Shown piece after piece: positions 35,369 through 44,878 of a DNA stretch of 64,000 nt. Source of the stretch: Rhodospirillales bacterium (GTDB lineage Bacteria > Pseudomonadota > Alphaproteobacteria > Rhodospirillales > Thalassospiraceae). The notes beneath the pieces were generated by a model. That model was given only the letters and a program-made list of their open reading frames with translations. It was not told where the DNA came from and did not search any database. Location: assembly GCA_019634165.1 (NCBI GenBank), contig JAHQVT010000007.1, forward strand, positions 186,001-250,000, written 5' to 3'. The position numbers were made by a program, and so were the translations under genes. Position 1 is the stretch's first letter, and every line of letters starts with the position of its first letter.

Positions 35369-36229
35369 TCAGTTCTGATGAACGCGATTAAGTCCCTCTT
35401 CGGGATCATCATCGGGTTCGCCATCATCGTCTTCTTCGTCAGCCTTATCCTGTTCATGCTGGTTCTCAACGCCCATTCGGCGATAGGAACGATAGGATAG
35501 CGGCATGGTAATGAAATAGATCGCGGCAATCGCAGACAGCGTTAGCCACGGCGAGGACACCAGAAACGCAACCGACGTGCCAAAGGCGAGCATCAAAGGC
35601 AATACCCATGCACGCGGGACTTTGACCTTCTTGAAACTAAAGGTCGGAAGACGCGACACCATCAGACCTGCAATCAGCACACCATATGGTGCGACGATAT
35701 ACGGACTATCAAAGATACCTTCACCAAACTGGAACGTCAGAACGATTGGCCACATTGCAAGGGCGGCTGCCGCGGGGGCAGGAACCCCGGTAAAAAACCG
35801 ATACGCCCAAGTTGGCATTTCTGGTTCACCCAGCATCTGGGTGTTAAACCGTGCAAGACGAAGCATCATGCAGACAGCAAACAACAGCGACAACGCCCAA
35901 CCGATCGATCCAAATTCATGAAGCGACCAGAAATACAGCATCATTGCCGGTGCAACACCGAAACACACAAAGTCCGACAGGCTGTCAAGTTCGGCACCAA
36001 AACGGCTTGATGCGTTCAGCATACGAGCCAGACGGCCATCAAGACCGTCAATGATACCGGCAATCAGAATGGCGGCAACGGCGGCTTCCCATCGGTCCTG
36101 CATCGCAAAGCGGATCGACGTTAAACCGGCACACATCCCCATCATCGTCGCGACATTGGGCACCAGTCGCGTTAACGACAATGCCTTGAACCGGCGCGGA
36201 CGACGGACTGGTTCGATGCCGCCAGCCAT
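35369..36229 (-). CDS. pssA: CDP-diacylglycerol--serine O-phosphatidyltransferase
   Basis: PssA makes phosphatidylserine from CDP-diacylglycerol and serine in the inner membrane. The CDP-alcohol phosphotransferase motif is clear: IDGLDGRLARML, then RFGAELDSLSD with the two late aspartates. Seven or eight hydrophobic segments follow. The C terminus is a long acidic and Asp-rich tail (about residues 255-286). The start codon shares one base with the psd stop codon, so the two genes are coupled. Confidence 0.95.
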   Translation of the reverse strand: MAGGIEPVRRPRRFKALSLTRLVPNVATMMGMCAGLTSIRFAMQDRWEAAVAAILIAGIIDGLDGRLARMLNASSRFGAELDSLSDFVCFGVAPAMMLYFWSLHEFGSIGWALSLLFAVCMMLRLARFNTQMLGEPEMPTWAYRFFTGVPAPAAAALAMWPIVLTFQFGEGIFDSPYIVAPYGVLIAGLMVSRLPTFSFKKVKVPRAWVLPLMLAFGTSVAFLVSSPWLTLSAIAAIYFITMPLSYRSYRRMGVENQHEQDKADEEDDDGEPDDDPEEGLNRVHQN

Positions 36230-36918
36230 TAGCGGATCTCCCCGACAGCGGCATCTTTGCCCTTGACCGAAACGTCGGCCAGAACAGTTTCACCGGCAAT
36301 CGTGGTCTGACCAACAATCACATTCGGCGAGACACCTTCAGGCAAATACACATCAACACGCGAACCAAAGCGGATCAGACCGAAACGCTCGCCAGCTTTA
36401 AGCTGCGAACCTGTTCCGACGTCACACAGAATACGACGGGCAACAAGGCCTGCAATCTGAACAACACCAAACTCGCGGCCTTCTTTGTCTTTGACAAGAA
36501 GGATCTGGCGTTCGTTATTATCAGATGCTTTATCAAGTTCTGCGTTTACGAATTTACCGGGCACATAGGCCTCGCCAATGATTTCGCCATTGACCGGGCA
36601 ACGGTTCACATGGACGTTGAACACGTTCATGAAGATCGAAACCCGCGTACGCGGGGACTTGTCTTCAAGTTCCAGTTCCTTGGGCAGCGGCGCTTGCGAA
36701 ATCATGCATACGCGGCCATCTGCCGGCGAGATCACCAAATTTTCATCGGTCGGGGTGATGCGATCAGGGTCGCGGAAGAAATACGCGCACCACAATGTAA
36801 GGATCACACCGATCCAGCCCAGCGGCTCCGCGATCAGGAACAGGCCCAAAGTGATTGCTGCAAAAATCGCTACGAATTTCCAGCCTTCAGGATTAATCGG
36901 CACAAGAACGGATTTCAA
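36229..36918 (-). CDS. psd: Phosphatidylserine decarboxylase
   Basis: Psd converts phosphatidylserine to phosphatidylethanolamine after self-cleavage to a pyruvoyl enzyme. The cleavage site Gly-Ser is visible in IRFGSRVD (S186 with this start), giving a 44-residue alpha chain. The N terminus has a hydrophobic segment ([15 protein letters not shown]). I chose TTG at 36918 because GGGAAA lies upstream and the family (short type) begins here; an in-frame ATG at 36996 would add 26 residues of untypical sequence. It precedes pssA, an order common in alphaproteobacteria. Confidence 0.92.
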   Translation of the reverse strand: MKSVLVPINPEGWKFVAIFAAITLGLFLIAEPLGWIGVILTLWCAYFFRDPDRITPTDENLVISPADGRVCMISQAPLPKELELEDKSPRTRVSIFMNVFNVHVNRCPVNGEIIGEAYVPGKFVNAELDKASDNNERQILLVKDKEGREFGVVQIAGLVARRILCDVGTGSQLKAGERFGLIRFGSRVDVYLPEGVSPNVIVGQTTIAGETVLADVSVKGKDAAVGEIR

Positions 36919-37055
36919 AGTCTTATTTCCCTGGTTGCCATGGTTTGGGCATATCAAATTGGTACCATTGATACCATGCGGGCGCGTTCTTAGCATCTAG
37001 TGATAACAAAGGGCAACGCAACCCCGCAAAAACAGTTCAGATGCCCGAAATCAAT

Positions 37056-37092
37056 AAGGGGCAAAACACACTTATCATGTGTTTTGCCCCTC
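37056..37092 (-). terminator. Terminator after the LysM gene
   Basis: A perfect 13-bp stem (GGGGCAAAACACA at 37058-37070 with its complement at 37078-37090) with a 7-base loop lies just beyond the LysM gene stop. The minus-strand tail TTATTGATTT is T-rich but broken. Confidence 0.65.
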
Positions 37093-37109
37093 GAAAAGAA
37101 AAGCGATGT

Positions 37110-38252
37110 TTACTGAGCTTTTTCTTCGCTGGGCAGTGCAAATATCTGCCCAGGATAAATCAGATCAGGATCGCGGATTTTCTTGGAGTTCTGATTGTAG
37201 ATCACCCAATATTTCAAGCCATCGCCGTAGGTCCGGCGCGCAATCCGCCACAGGCTGTTGCCCGGCTGAACCACATAACGTGATCCCGGCTCAAGAATAT
37301 CTTCCGGCTTCGCCCGTTCAAACGGAATTTCCACACGTGCGGTGACTTTGTCCAAAGCATCGCTCTGATCGGCACGCATCGTATAGTTCCCGGGCTCAAT
37401 CGGCTCACCAATGGTAAGCGCCCAATTGCCGCTTGCATCCGAAGGTGCCGTACCGACATGGTTATTATCAAGATAAACCCGAATGGTATGATCCAAATCG
37501 GCTTTACCTGACATCGCAACGCGGCCTTCGGTGTCGTAATCAACAATATCAATCGACAGACGCGGCATTTTTGCCGGTGCTTCTGATGCTTCGCCACCTT
37601 CCTGCGTTCCTGCTTTAGCGACTTCTGCCGAAGGTTGCTCTACGACTGCAGGCCCCTGTAAAACAGTGGCAGCACCATCACCTTTTGACGGCACCTTAAG
37701 TGCAATGATTGGCTGTTTTTCTTCTTCCGGCTCTACGGGGGTTTGCGCATCAGAAACAGTGGTTTCTGTTGTCGCGGCTACCGGTTTGGTATCCGGGATC
37801 AGAACCACAACCTTGTCATCAGCCTTGCTGACTTTGCCGGTTTTATCTTCTGATTCAAGCGACAGTTCGCGGTCCCCACTTGCCAGTGGTTTGCCCGGAA
37901 GCACGACCCATTCCCCGCGTTCGTCAGCCGTGGCCTCGCCGATGACTTCATCACCTTCACGAATGACCACTTTGCTGTTGGGTTCTGCACGACCGGCAAT
38001 CACGGCATTTCCATCCGGGCCAATGCGCACAACATCAAAGCTTGGATTGGTAATTGCCGGTGCAGCCGTCTCTGACGCAGTTTCCGATTCAGTGGTCTGG
38101 ACTTCCGACATCTCGGTGGTCGAAACCGCGGGCGGTTGCATTGCTGCAGGTGCGGTTTCTTCATCCGCACTTTTGGTCAGCATATAATTTGCCACAATCG
38201 CCGCAATGATCAATACAACGCCGACAATGACGAGGATATAGGGTCGTTTCAC
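37110..38252 (-). CDS. LysM-domain envelope protein with Ig-like repeats
   Basis: The 380-residue protein has a membrane anchor (residues 5-25). A Thr/Ala/Glu-rich linker follows, then two Ig-like beta domains. These show similar phrases VIAGRAEPNSKVVIREG and VAMSGKADLDHTIRVYLDN, each followed by a GxW strand. The protein ends in a C-terminal LysM domain (YVVQPGNSLWRIARRTYGDG...IYPGQIF). LysM binds peptidoglycan, so the protein bridges the inner membrane and the wall. The low-complexity linker (about 25-75) is Thr/Ser/Glu-rich. It is monocistronic with its own terminator. Similar proteins are common in alphaproteobacteria without a known function. Confidence 0.88.
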   Translation of the reverse strand: MKRPYILVIVGVVLIIAAIVANYMLTKSADEETAPAAMQPPAVSTTEMSEVQTTESETASETAAPAITNPSFDVVRIGPDGNAVIAGRAEPNSKVVIREGDEVIGEATADERGEWVVLPGKPLASGDRELSLESEDKTGKVSKADDKVVVLIPDTKPVAATTETTVSDAQTPVEPEEEKQPIIALKVPSKGDGAATVLQGPAVVEQPSAEVAKAGTQEGGEASEAPAKMPRLSIDIVDYDTEGRVAMSGKADLDHTIRVYLDNNHVGTAPSDASGNWALTIGEPIEPGNYTMRADQSDALDKVTARVEIPFERAKPEDILEPGSRYVVQPGNSLWRIARRTYGDGLKYWVIYNQNSKKIRDPDLIYPGQIFALPSEEKAQ

Positions 38253-38473
38253 CGGAAATATCCTTGAACGATGTTTATGTTATCAGGGTCTTGCCCCATG
38301 GTCGCGTCGAAAGCATTGGTATTGCTTGCCATCTTCCCCTCAAACAACCCGCTTCGCCGCGTTAATTAGAAACTTGTACTACTTTCAGTCCACAGTTTCC
38401 ATAACGTAACGAACTAACGATATCGCGCAACCGTTAGGTAAAGATGAATAGAATCAGTCTGTTTGCGTAAACA
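38253..38473. other. Intergenic region upstream of the LysM gene
   Basis: About 220 bases without a gene, becoming AT-rich near 38350-38470. It should carry the LysM gene promoter (minus strand) and the end of the neighbouring transcript; I see no clear hairpin. Confidence 0.4.
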
Positions 38474-39541
38474 TTAGGAAATGGCACCCGCCATCTGCGC
38501 GCCAACATAGGCAACCAGTGCAGCCATGATCAAAGGCAGGGCCAAAACTCCGAACCGGATCACACTGCCCAACAGTGCCGCCTGTGCCGGGTTCCCCACT
38601 GAAACATGGGCAGCTAACCTTGGCCCAGCCCGCCCTGCCGAGACCACCAAAAGCAGCACAGCAAAGGAAATGCACGATGCTGGCACGCTAATCATGACCG
38701 CAGCCGCACTTGCCATCAACGCACTTACAACGCCAAGCCAAACAGCAGCACGATATTGCGGTGCCGCCTTTTCAGACACCAGTGCTACAACCAGCGCGAT
38801 CCAAAGGGCAGCTTGAAATACGAAATGATCGCGTAAACCAAACTGATCGGCAATGACCCCCTGCCCCAATGCCAGCGTCATCAAAACCGCAACCGGTCCG
38901 GGTTTGGCAATGACCGTCAGATCAGTTGCGCTATCTGTTGATGCGGTTTTGGTCTTGGCTGCCCGCCTTGCTTTGGCTTTTTTGCCTTTGGCCGGTGTGT
39001 CGGACGGGTCTTCATCTTCTGAAAAGTCGGGGCGTGTGACCCACAGGAAACTGCCACCAACAGTCAGGAATGCCAGCCAAGCCAACAATTGCACCGTAAA
39101 TGGATGATAGGAAAGCCCACTTACCGGGGCGGCAAGAACCAGCCACGCACCAAGGACAACAAGAATGACCGCAACAGTTAGACAGATGCGTTCTGATATT
39201 TTGGCAAAATCAAGGATCGCACCGCAAACACCGCCAAGCACCAGCATAAGCAATGCCGCCCCGATGCCACCGCGCGCTGTTTCAGGCAAGCCGATTGCCG
39301 CAGGCACCGCAACCGCCACCGCCGGAATAATCGCCCCAAGAACCAGACGCCGCGCAATCGCGCGATCCAGACCAAGCCACAGGGCAAGCATCAAAACAGC
39401 GGCAATTATACCCGATACCAAAATGGCGAGAACAAAGGGATTGTCGACAAACACGTTGGGCGATCCTGCCTTCTTTTTTGTTTCATGAATGCACAGAAAA
39501 ACGTTTTCCTGCTGCACTAGCCTTCCCACAATCAGGTTCAT
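38474..39541 (-). CDS. Polytopic membrane protein of unknown function
   Basis: About ten hydrophobic segments are visible. They are split by a charged, Lys/Ala-rich loop (ASPAKGKKAKARRAAKTKT type, about residues 180-205), so the protein has two membrane halves of five helices. No family motif is recognised. The start is uncertain: ATG 39541 gives 355 residues with a polar leader, while GTG at 39454 begins just before the first membrane segment and has AGGCAGG upstream. It is not coupled to a neighbour. Confidence 0.6.
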   Translation of the reverse strand: MNLIVGRLVQQENVFLCIHETKKKAGSPNVFVDNPFVLAILVSGIIAAVLMLALWLGLDRAIARRLVLGAIIPAVAVAVPAAIGLPETARGGIGAALLMLVLGGVCGAILDFAKISERICLTVAVILVVLGAWLVLAAPVSGLSYHPFTVQLLAWLAFLTVGGSFLWVTRPDFSEDEDPSDTPAKGKKAKARRAAKTKTASTDSATDLTVIAKPGPVAVLMTLALGQGVIADQFGLRDHFVFQAALWIALVVALVSEKAAPQYRAAVWLGVVSALMASAAAVMISVPASCISFAVLLLVVSAGRAGPRLAAHVSVGNPAQAALLGSVIRFGVLALPLIMAALVAYVGAQMAGAIS

Positions 39542-39804
39542 AACTTGTTAACCCTCAGGCGAAACATGCAGGATTAATCAAGCCGCCAGATGGTTTTTAC
39601 CCAGTCACCAGACCTGATTGGCCTTTTTACAGGTAAAAGCAACGAAAATGCGGCGCGATCACGTCATTAAAATTTAAATGCTGCCATGCGGAAATTCCTG
39701 CCCTAAGAACGATTTGATCGGCTATGGTCATTGTGAGGACGGGCGTGCAGCTTTTATGTTGCACCCCGCTACCTGCGAAACAAAGCAACAAAAGGCAGGT
39801 CGCC

Positions 39805-40389
39805 ATGACAAATGTAAAATCAATCTGTGTATTCTGCGGTGCTTCTGACGGCAAAGACCCCCGTCACATGGAAAACGCCATTGCCTTTGGCAAAATGATG
39901 GCCGAACGGGGCATCACGCTTGTTTATGGCGGTGGCCGCATTGGCCTGATGGGTGCTGTTGCCGATGGTGTCATGAAAAATGGCGGCCAAGTGATCGGCA
40001 TTATCCCCGAACATCTGGACGATATCGAAGTTGGCCATACCGGCCTTACCGAACTGATCGTGTGCAAATCCATGCATGCCCGCAAAGTCGAAATGTTCAA
40101 ACGATCCGATGCCTTTGTTACCCTTGCGGGCGGCCTTGGTAGTCTAGATGAAGCATTTGAAGCCATGACGCTCCGTCAACTTGGCATTCACGACACACCA
40201 ATGGTGTTTTTCAATGCGCTTGGCTATTGGGACAAATGCTTTGAAATGATTGATGGCATCATTGCCGATGGCTTTGCGCGCGAAAGCCACAAGAACCTGT
40301 TTACGGTTGCCAACACGCTTGAAGAAATTTTCGAACAACTGGCCGCCGAACCAGCCCCGAAATTTGATCCGCGCGAAAAGCTTTTCTAG
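39805..40389 (+). CDS. LOG-family protein (putative cytokinin/nucleotide phosphoribohydrolase)
   Basis: The ATG at 39805 follows AAAGGCAGG and gives 194 residues. The family signatures are present as VYGGGRIGLMGAVADG and a variant of the PGGxGTxxE loop that reads LAGGLGSLDEAFE. In LOG proteins this loop binds nucleoside monophosphates, and the enzyme releases the base. The Pro and Thr of the consensus are Ala and Ser here. An upstream in-frame start at 39724 would add a hydrophobic leader without support. It ends at a strong terminator. Confidence 0.88.
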   Translation: MTNVKSICVFCGASDGKDPRHMENAIAFGKMMAERGITLVYGGGRIGLMGAVADGVMKNGGQVIGIIPEHLDDIEVGHTGLTELIVCKSMHARKVEMFKRSDAFVTLAGGLGSLDEAFEAMTLRQLGIHDTPMVFFNALGYWDKCFEMIDGIIADGFARESHKNLFTVANTLEEIFEQLAAEPAPKFDPREKLF

Positions 40390-40468
40390 GATCAGCATTC
40401 GGCACGCAGACTACAGCGAAGTAACGTGCGACTGCCCCAAGGGGCAGGACCAAAAACAAGTGCAAACC

Positions 40469-40506
40469 CAAAACGCCGCCCGATGAATGTCGGGCGGCGT
40501 TTTTGT
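40469..40506 (+). terminator. Rho-independent terminator after the LOG-family gene
   Basis: AAAACGCCGCCCGA pairs with TCGGGCGGCGTTTT (40469-40483 with 40490-40504) around a short loop, followed by TGTG. It is a long, GC-rich and perfectly matched stem. Confidence 0.85.
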
Positions 40507-40693
40507 GACAATAAAACGCACCTTTTTGCATATCCGCAGGCACCTTCATTTCATCACGCCGATTTTGGCAAGGTTTCCTGCCGTTTTCCCAACCGTTTGA
40601 ATATTCATATGAATGTCACGCTTCTGAAATTTTAGTGACAACGAAGCCGCGTATGATCGCTTTCATGTTCAAAGCAACAAATTGAACGATCAA
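40507..40693 (+). promoter_or_regulatory. Leader and promoter region of the DeoR/ABC operon
   Basis: From the LOG terminator to the DeoR start no gene is seen. The stretch TTGAATATTCATATGAATGTCACG (40593-40616 area) contains the imperfect palindrome GAATATTCATATGAATG, which has a sigma-70-like AT content and may include the operon's operator. No ribosome site is obvious before 40694. Confidence 0.35.
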
Positions 40694-41479
40694 ATGAATA
40701 TTTCAACACGACAACGCGACATCATCGACATTCTCCGCCGAGACAGCTTTGCCTCGATCGATGCACTGGCCGATCACTTTGACGTCACCCCGCAAACCGT
40801 GCGCCGCGATGTCAATATGCTCAGCGATGCCAATCTGGTGCGCCGTCGCCATGGTGGCGTTGAATATGCCGGTGAACCGGGAATGAACCTGTCTTATGAC
40901 AGTCGGCAAGTCACCAATATCGCCGCCAAACATGCCATATCGCTGCATGTTGCCAATCTGATCCCCGACGGGGCATCGATCCTGATCGGGATTGGCAGCA
41001 CGCTGGAACTGGTCGCGCTTAATCTGGTGGATCATCGCCACCTGACCGTGATTACCAACAATCTGAATGCCGCCATGGCGCTTGGCAACAATCCCGGCAA
41101 CCGGATTGTTATTCCTGGCGGGACTTTGCGCTTGCCAGATCGCGACGTCATCAGCCCCGACGCCGAGACAATGTTCAATAATTACAAGGTCGATTACGGC
41201 CTGTTCGGGGTTGGCGGGATAGAGCCGGACGGCACCCTAACCGATTTTGACCACCGCGAAGTGTCTTTGCGTCAAGCGATTGCCAATAACTGCCGCAATT
41301 CCATTTTGGTCGCCGACAGATCGAAATTTGGCCGCCCTGCGCCAGCCAAGGGTGGTCACATCACCGACCCGGACATTGTCGTTGTCGACAGCATCCCCGA
41401 TGGGCCATTTGCGCCCCTGTTTGAGCGCCAAGACGTCCGAGCGCGCCTTCACATTGCAAAAAGCGAAGTTCTTAAATGA
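40694..41479 (+). CDS. DeoR-family transcriptional regulator
   Basis: The N-terminal winged helix-turn-helix reads TRQRDIIDILRRDSFASIDALADHFDVTPQTVRRDVNML, the GlpR/DeoR pattern. A C-terminal sugar-phosphate sensing domain follows, with the typical IGSTLELVALNLV and DVISPDAETMFNNYKVDYGLFGVGGIEPDG phrases. Such repressors sense phosphorylated sugars or glycerol phosphate. The ATG at 40694 follows a possible TTG at 40682. Its end overlaps the ATPase gene (ATGA), so it is the first gene of the ABC operon and probably represses it. Confidence 0.9.
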   Translation: MNISTRQRDIIDILRRDSFASIDALADHFDVTPQTVRRDVNMLSDANLVRRRHGGVEYAGEPGMNLSYDSRQVTNIAAKHAISLHVANLIPDGASILIGIGSTLELVALNLVDHRHLTVITNNLNAAMALGNNPGNRIVIPGGTLRLPDRDVISPDAETMFNNYKVDYGLFGVGGIEPDGTLTDFDHREVSLRQAIANNCRNSILVADRSKFGRPAPAKGGHITDPDIVVVDSIPDGPFAPLFERQDVRARLHIAKSEVLK

Positions 41480-42600
41480 CTGCCGAAACACCCTTTATCC
41501 AGATCCATTCCGTATCGCGCGTTTTTAACGGCGGCAACGGGGTGCATGATCTTTCAATTGATATCCCGCGCGGCAGTTTCGTTGTTTTGCTTGGCCCGTC
41601 GGGCTGCGGAAAATCAACAACCCTTCGTCTTATCGCCGGTCTGGAAACGGCTGATCAGGGGCGCATTCTGGTTGATGGCACAGATGTCACCAACAGCCCG
41701 CCTTCCAAGCGCGGCCTTTCAATGGTGTTTCAATCCTATGCACTGTTTCCGCATCTGAATGTGGCGGAAAACATCATCTTTGGCCTTAAGGTCCGTAAAA
41801 CCGACAAGGACGAGATTAAAACCCGCCTTAACGAAGCGCTAAATGTCACCGGCCTTGAAGGATATGAAGACCGGAAACCTTCTGAGCTTTCCGGTGGACA
41901 GCGCCAACGCGTTGCATTGGCGCGCGCGATTGTGGCTGGTCATCCGCTGTGTCTGATGGATGAACCGCTATCAAACCTTGATGCCAAATTGCGCCATTCC
42001 GTGCGCAAGGATATCCGCGACCTGCAACAGCGTCTTGGCATCACGGTTGTCTATGTCACCCATGATCAGACCGAAGCCATGAGCATGGCCGATATCGTCA
42101 TCCTGATGAAGGATGGCAAGATCGAGCAATCAGGCAATCCAGCCGATCTTTACCTGCAACCGACCAGTGCCTTTGCCGCTGGTTTTGTCGGAAGCCCTCC
42201 TATGGCGCTTTTGCCCGCCAAGGCCTTGCCAACGGATGTCATTCCAACAGGACACAATGAGCGCAATCTGACTTTTGGTATCCGTCCCGAAGATTTAGCT
42301 CTTTCGACCCAACCCGATCAAACGGCTTGGGGCATTGCCGCCACCGTGACAGGCAGCGAATTTTTGGGTGCGGAAACCTATGTCTTTGTCGCGATCCCCG
42401 GAACAGATGGGGCAACTGCCCGACTGCCCGGACGCGTCCATATTTCGCCCGGGACAGAAGTCTCGCTCAGTTGGGCTGGCGCTGCAGCCCACTGGTTTGA
42501 TGGCGAAACCGGTCATCGTCTTTCACTGATGAAGACCAGCCAGACAGCGCAAGATTCACCTTTGAACACCGAAACTGACACTGCAATTCCGACATTGTAA
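41476..42600 (+). CDS. ABC transporter ATP-binding protein (UgpC/MalK type)
   Basis: At 374 residues this is the MalK/UgpC class with a C-terminal regulatory domain. Walker A is GPSGCGKSTTLR, the signature is ELSGGQRQRVALARAI, and Walker B is LCLMDEPLSNLDAKLR with the switch His in VTHDQTEAM. It powers uptake of a carbohydrate or glycerol-phosphate-like solute through the two permeases encoded downstream. It overlaps the DeoR gene by 4 bases and precedes the binding protein by 10 bases. Confidence 0.94.
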   Translation: MTAETPFIQIHSVSRVFNGGNGVHDLSIDIPRGSFVVLLGPSGCGKSTTLRLIAGLETADQGRILVDGTDVTNSPPSKRGLSMVFQSYALFPHLNVAENIIFGLKVRKTDKDEIKTRLNEALNVTGLEGYEDRKPSELSGGQRQRVALARAIVAGHPLCLMDEPLSNLDAKLRHSVRKDIRDLQQRLGITVVYVTHDQTEAMSMADIVILMKDGKIEQSGNPADLYLQPTSAFAAGFVGSPPMALLPAKALPTDVIPTGHNERNLTFGIRPEDLALSTQPDQTAWGIAATVTGSEFLGAETYVFVAIPGTDGATARLPGRVHISPGTEVSLSWAGAAAHWFDGETGHRLSLMKTSQTAQDSPLNTETDTAIPTL

Positions 42601-42610
42601 CAGGGAAACT

Positions 42611-43882
42611 ATGTCCATGCTTAAGATCGTAACCAGTGCCGCATTTGCGGCTGGATTGATGGCAACGGCGGCCACACCTGCCTTTGCTGCGACCGAACTG
42701 ACCATGTATTACCCAATCGCTGTTGGTGGTCCGCTGACCAACGTGATTGACGGCATGATCGAAGGGTTTGAATCCGAACATCCGGACGTCAAAGTCAACG
42801 CCATCTATGCTGGCAACTATGACGACACCCGTTTGCGCGCTGTATCGGCGATCAAAAGCGGCGATCCGGCACAGCTTTCAGTCATGTTCTCAATCGACGT
42901 CTATGACCTGATCGAGCAAGACCTGATTGTTGCGTTTGATGATGTTGTCAAAACCGCCGAAGACAAAGAATGGCTGAAATCATTCTATCCGGCCCTGATG
43001 GCCAATGGCACGGTTGATGACAAAACATGGGGCATCCCGTTCCAGCGCTCGACCATTGTCATGTACTACAACAAAGACATGTTCCGCGAAGCCGGTCTTG
43101 ATCCGGAAATGCCGCCGCAAACTTGGGAAGAACTGGTTTCGACCGGTAAAGCTCTTTCCAAAGACGGTAAATGGGGCCTGATGGTGCCATCCACCGGATA
43201 TCCGTACTGGATGTTCCAATGCTTTGCCATTCAGAACGGTAAAGAGCTTATGAGCAACGATGGCACCGAAACCTATTTCGATGATCCGGCCGTTGTTGAA
43301 GCCCTTGAATTCTGGCGTGGCCTTGCCACCGATGAGAAAATCATGCCTGAAGGCACGATTGAATGGGGAACCCTGCGTCAGGCCTTTGTTCAGGGCCAGA
43401 CCGCAATGATGTGGCATTCGACCGGCAATCTGTCGGCGGTTAAACGCGAAGCCAAGTTTGACTTTGGTGTTGCCATGCTGCCGAAACATAAAAAGCCCGG
43501 TTCACCAACCGGTGGCGGTAACTTCTATCTGTTCAAGGATTCAACGGACGAGCAGAAAGAAGCATCGATCGAGTTGATCAAATACATGACTGCTCCGGAA
43601 CGTGCCGCGGAATGGTCGATTGCCACCGGTTATGTTGGTGTCACCCCAGATGCATACGAAACCGAAGCCCTGAAATCTTATGCTGCTGACTTCCCGCAGG
43701 CCCTTGTTGCCCGCGATCAGCTTGAAGTTTCGGTTGCCGAGTTTTCCACCTATGACACCGCACGCGTTCGTGACGGTCTGAACAATGCCATTCAGGCGGC
43801 CTTGACCGGTGAAAAGTCACCGAAAGAAGCCCTTGAAGGTGCCCAGGCCGAAGCAATTCGTCTTCTGCGCGCATTCCAGTAA
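42611..43882 (+). CDS. Periplasmic solute-binding protein (family 1, UgpB-like)
   Basis: The first 26 residues form a signal peptide ending AFA-A. The mature part begins TELTMYYPIAVGGPLTNVIDGMI and continues with the lobed family-1 pattern (KTWGIPFQRSTIVMYYNKDMFREAGL, then WGTLRQAFVQGQTAMMWHSTGN). It resembles sugar and sn-glycerol-3-phosphate binding proteins. It is followed by a GC-rich hairpin (43901-43929) before the permease genes, a typical device to keep the binding protein transcript abundant. Confidence 0.92.
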   Translation: MSMLKIVTSAAFAAGLMATAATPAFAATELTMYYPIAVGGPLTNVIDGMIEGFESEHPDVKVNAIYAGNYDDTRLRAVSAIKSGDPAQLSVMFSIDVYDLIEQDLIVAFDDVVKTAEDKEWLKSFYPALMANGTVDDKTWGIPFQRSTIVMYYNKDMFREAGLDPEMPPQTWEELVSTGKALSKDGKWGLMVPSTGYPYWMFQCFAIQNGKELMSNDGTETYFDDPAVVEALEFWRGLATDEKIMPEGTIEWGTLRQAFVQGQTAMMWHSTGNLSAVKREAKFDFGVAMLPKHKKPGSPTGGGNFYLFKDSTDEQKEASIELIKYMTAPERAAEWSIATGYVGVTPDAYETEALKSYAADFPQALVARDQLEVSVAEFSTYDTARVRDGLNNAIQAALTGEKSPKEALEGAQAEAIRLLRAFQ

Positions 43883-43900
43883 GGAATGCCGATCTGCACG

Positions 43901-43935
43901 CCGAAGCGGGCCCCCAATGCCCGCTTCGGTACTTT
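43901..43935 (+). terminator. Intra-operon hairpin after the solute-binding protein gene
   Basis: CCGAAGCGGGC (43901-43911) pairs perfectly with GCCCGCTTCGG (43919-43929), followed by TACTTTTC. Being between the binding protein and permease genes, it probably limits read-through and protects the upstream message from 3' decay, not a full stop. Confidence 0.6.
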
Positions 43936-43984
43936 TCATTTATCAATTTGATGCATTCCATCGTTTTTTACGGACGTTCTGACC

Positions 43985-44878
43985 ATGAACGAAATGGCCC
44001 GACTTCAACACCGCAGACTGGCACTTTATGGCTGGATGCTTGCCGCACCGGCCTTGGCATTAATGAGCTTATTTGCCTTTTACCCGGCCATTGCGACCTT
44101 GTGGCACAGCCTGTTTACCCGTGGCACCACGCGCCGTCCGTCGGTGTTTGCCGGGCTTGATAATTATGGTGATCTGTTTGCTGATCCAACATTCTGGACG
44201 GTTGCTGCCAACAATCTGATTTATGCTGGTGTGACCATCCCGGTTTCGATCATTTTTGCATTAATCATGGCGCTTTGGGCCAATGCCCATATCCCGGCCA
44301 GATCATTCGTGCGCAGTGCCTATTTCACGCCAACCATTTTACCAATGATTGCTGCGGCCAATTTATGGCTGTTTTTCTATACCCCTGATTTGGGTGTGAT
44401 TGATCAGATTACCGGGTTTTTCGGAGCAGAACCCACCAACTGGCTCGGCCAACCTGAAACCGCACTGGCATCGGTGATTATCGTGACGATCTGGAAAGAA
44501 TCCGGGTTTTTCATGATCTTTTATCTGGCCGCCCTTCAGACCATCCCGCCGGATTTACGCGAAGCGGCAAGGATCGAGGGGGCAGGTCGCTGGACCTATA
44601 CGCGGCGTGTACTCCTGCCGCTTTTGATGCCGACCACGATCTTTGTGTTTGTGAATGCCATGATCAATTCGGTCAAGCTGATCGATCATTTGTTCATCCT
44701 GACCAAAGGCGGGCCAAACAACGCATCGAAACTGATCCTGTATTGGATTTGGGAAATGGCCTTTTCCTATTTCGACAGCCCCAATGCTGCGGCCATGACC
44801 ATCCTTGTTTTACTGACCCTTGGCATCGTTGCCGTCATTCAGTTCCGACTGGTTGAAAAACGGACCCATTACCGATGA
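43985..44878 (+). CDS. ABC transporter permease (UgpA/MalF type)
   Basis: The 297-residue protein has six hydrophobic segments and the EAA loop in the form EAARIEGAGRWTYTRRVLLPLLMP, the contact site for the ATPase. It forms half of the inner-membrane channel of the uptake system. The stop overlaps the next permease start as ATGA. Confidence 0.93.
   Translation: MNEMARLQHRRLALYGWMLAAPALALMSLFAFYPAIATLWHSLFTRGTTRRPSVFAGLDNYGDLFADPTFWTVAANNLIYAGVTIPVSIIFALIMALWANAHIPARSFVRSAYFTPTILPMIAAANLWLFFYTPDLGVIDQITGFFGAEPTNWLGQPETALASVIIVTIWKESGFFMIFYLAALQTIPPDLREAARIEGAGRWTYTRRVLLPLLMPTTIFVFVNAMINSVKLIDHLFILTKGGPNNASKLILYWIWEMAFSYFDSPNAAAMTILVLLTLGIVAVIQFRLVEKRTHYR

Noticed and set aside
43901..43935. 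End of the ABC operon after the solute-binding protein
   Set aside because: The hairpin is terminator-like, but the coupled permease genes follow in the same direction with matching function, so it is more likely an intra-operon attenuator.
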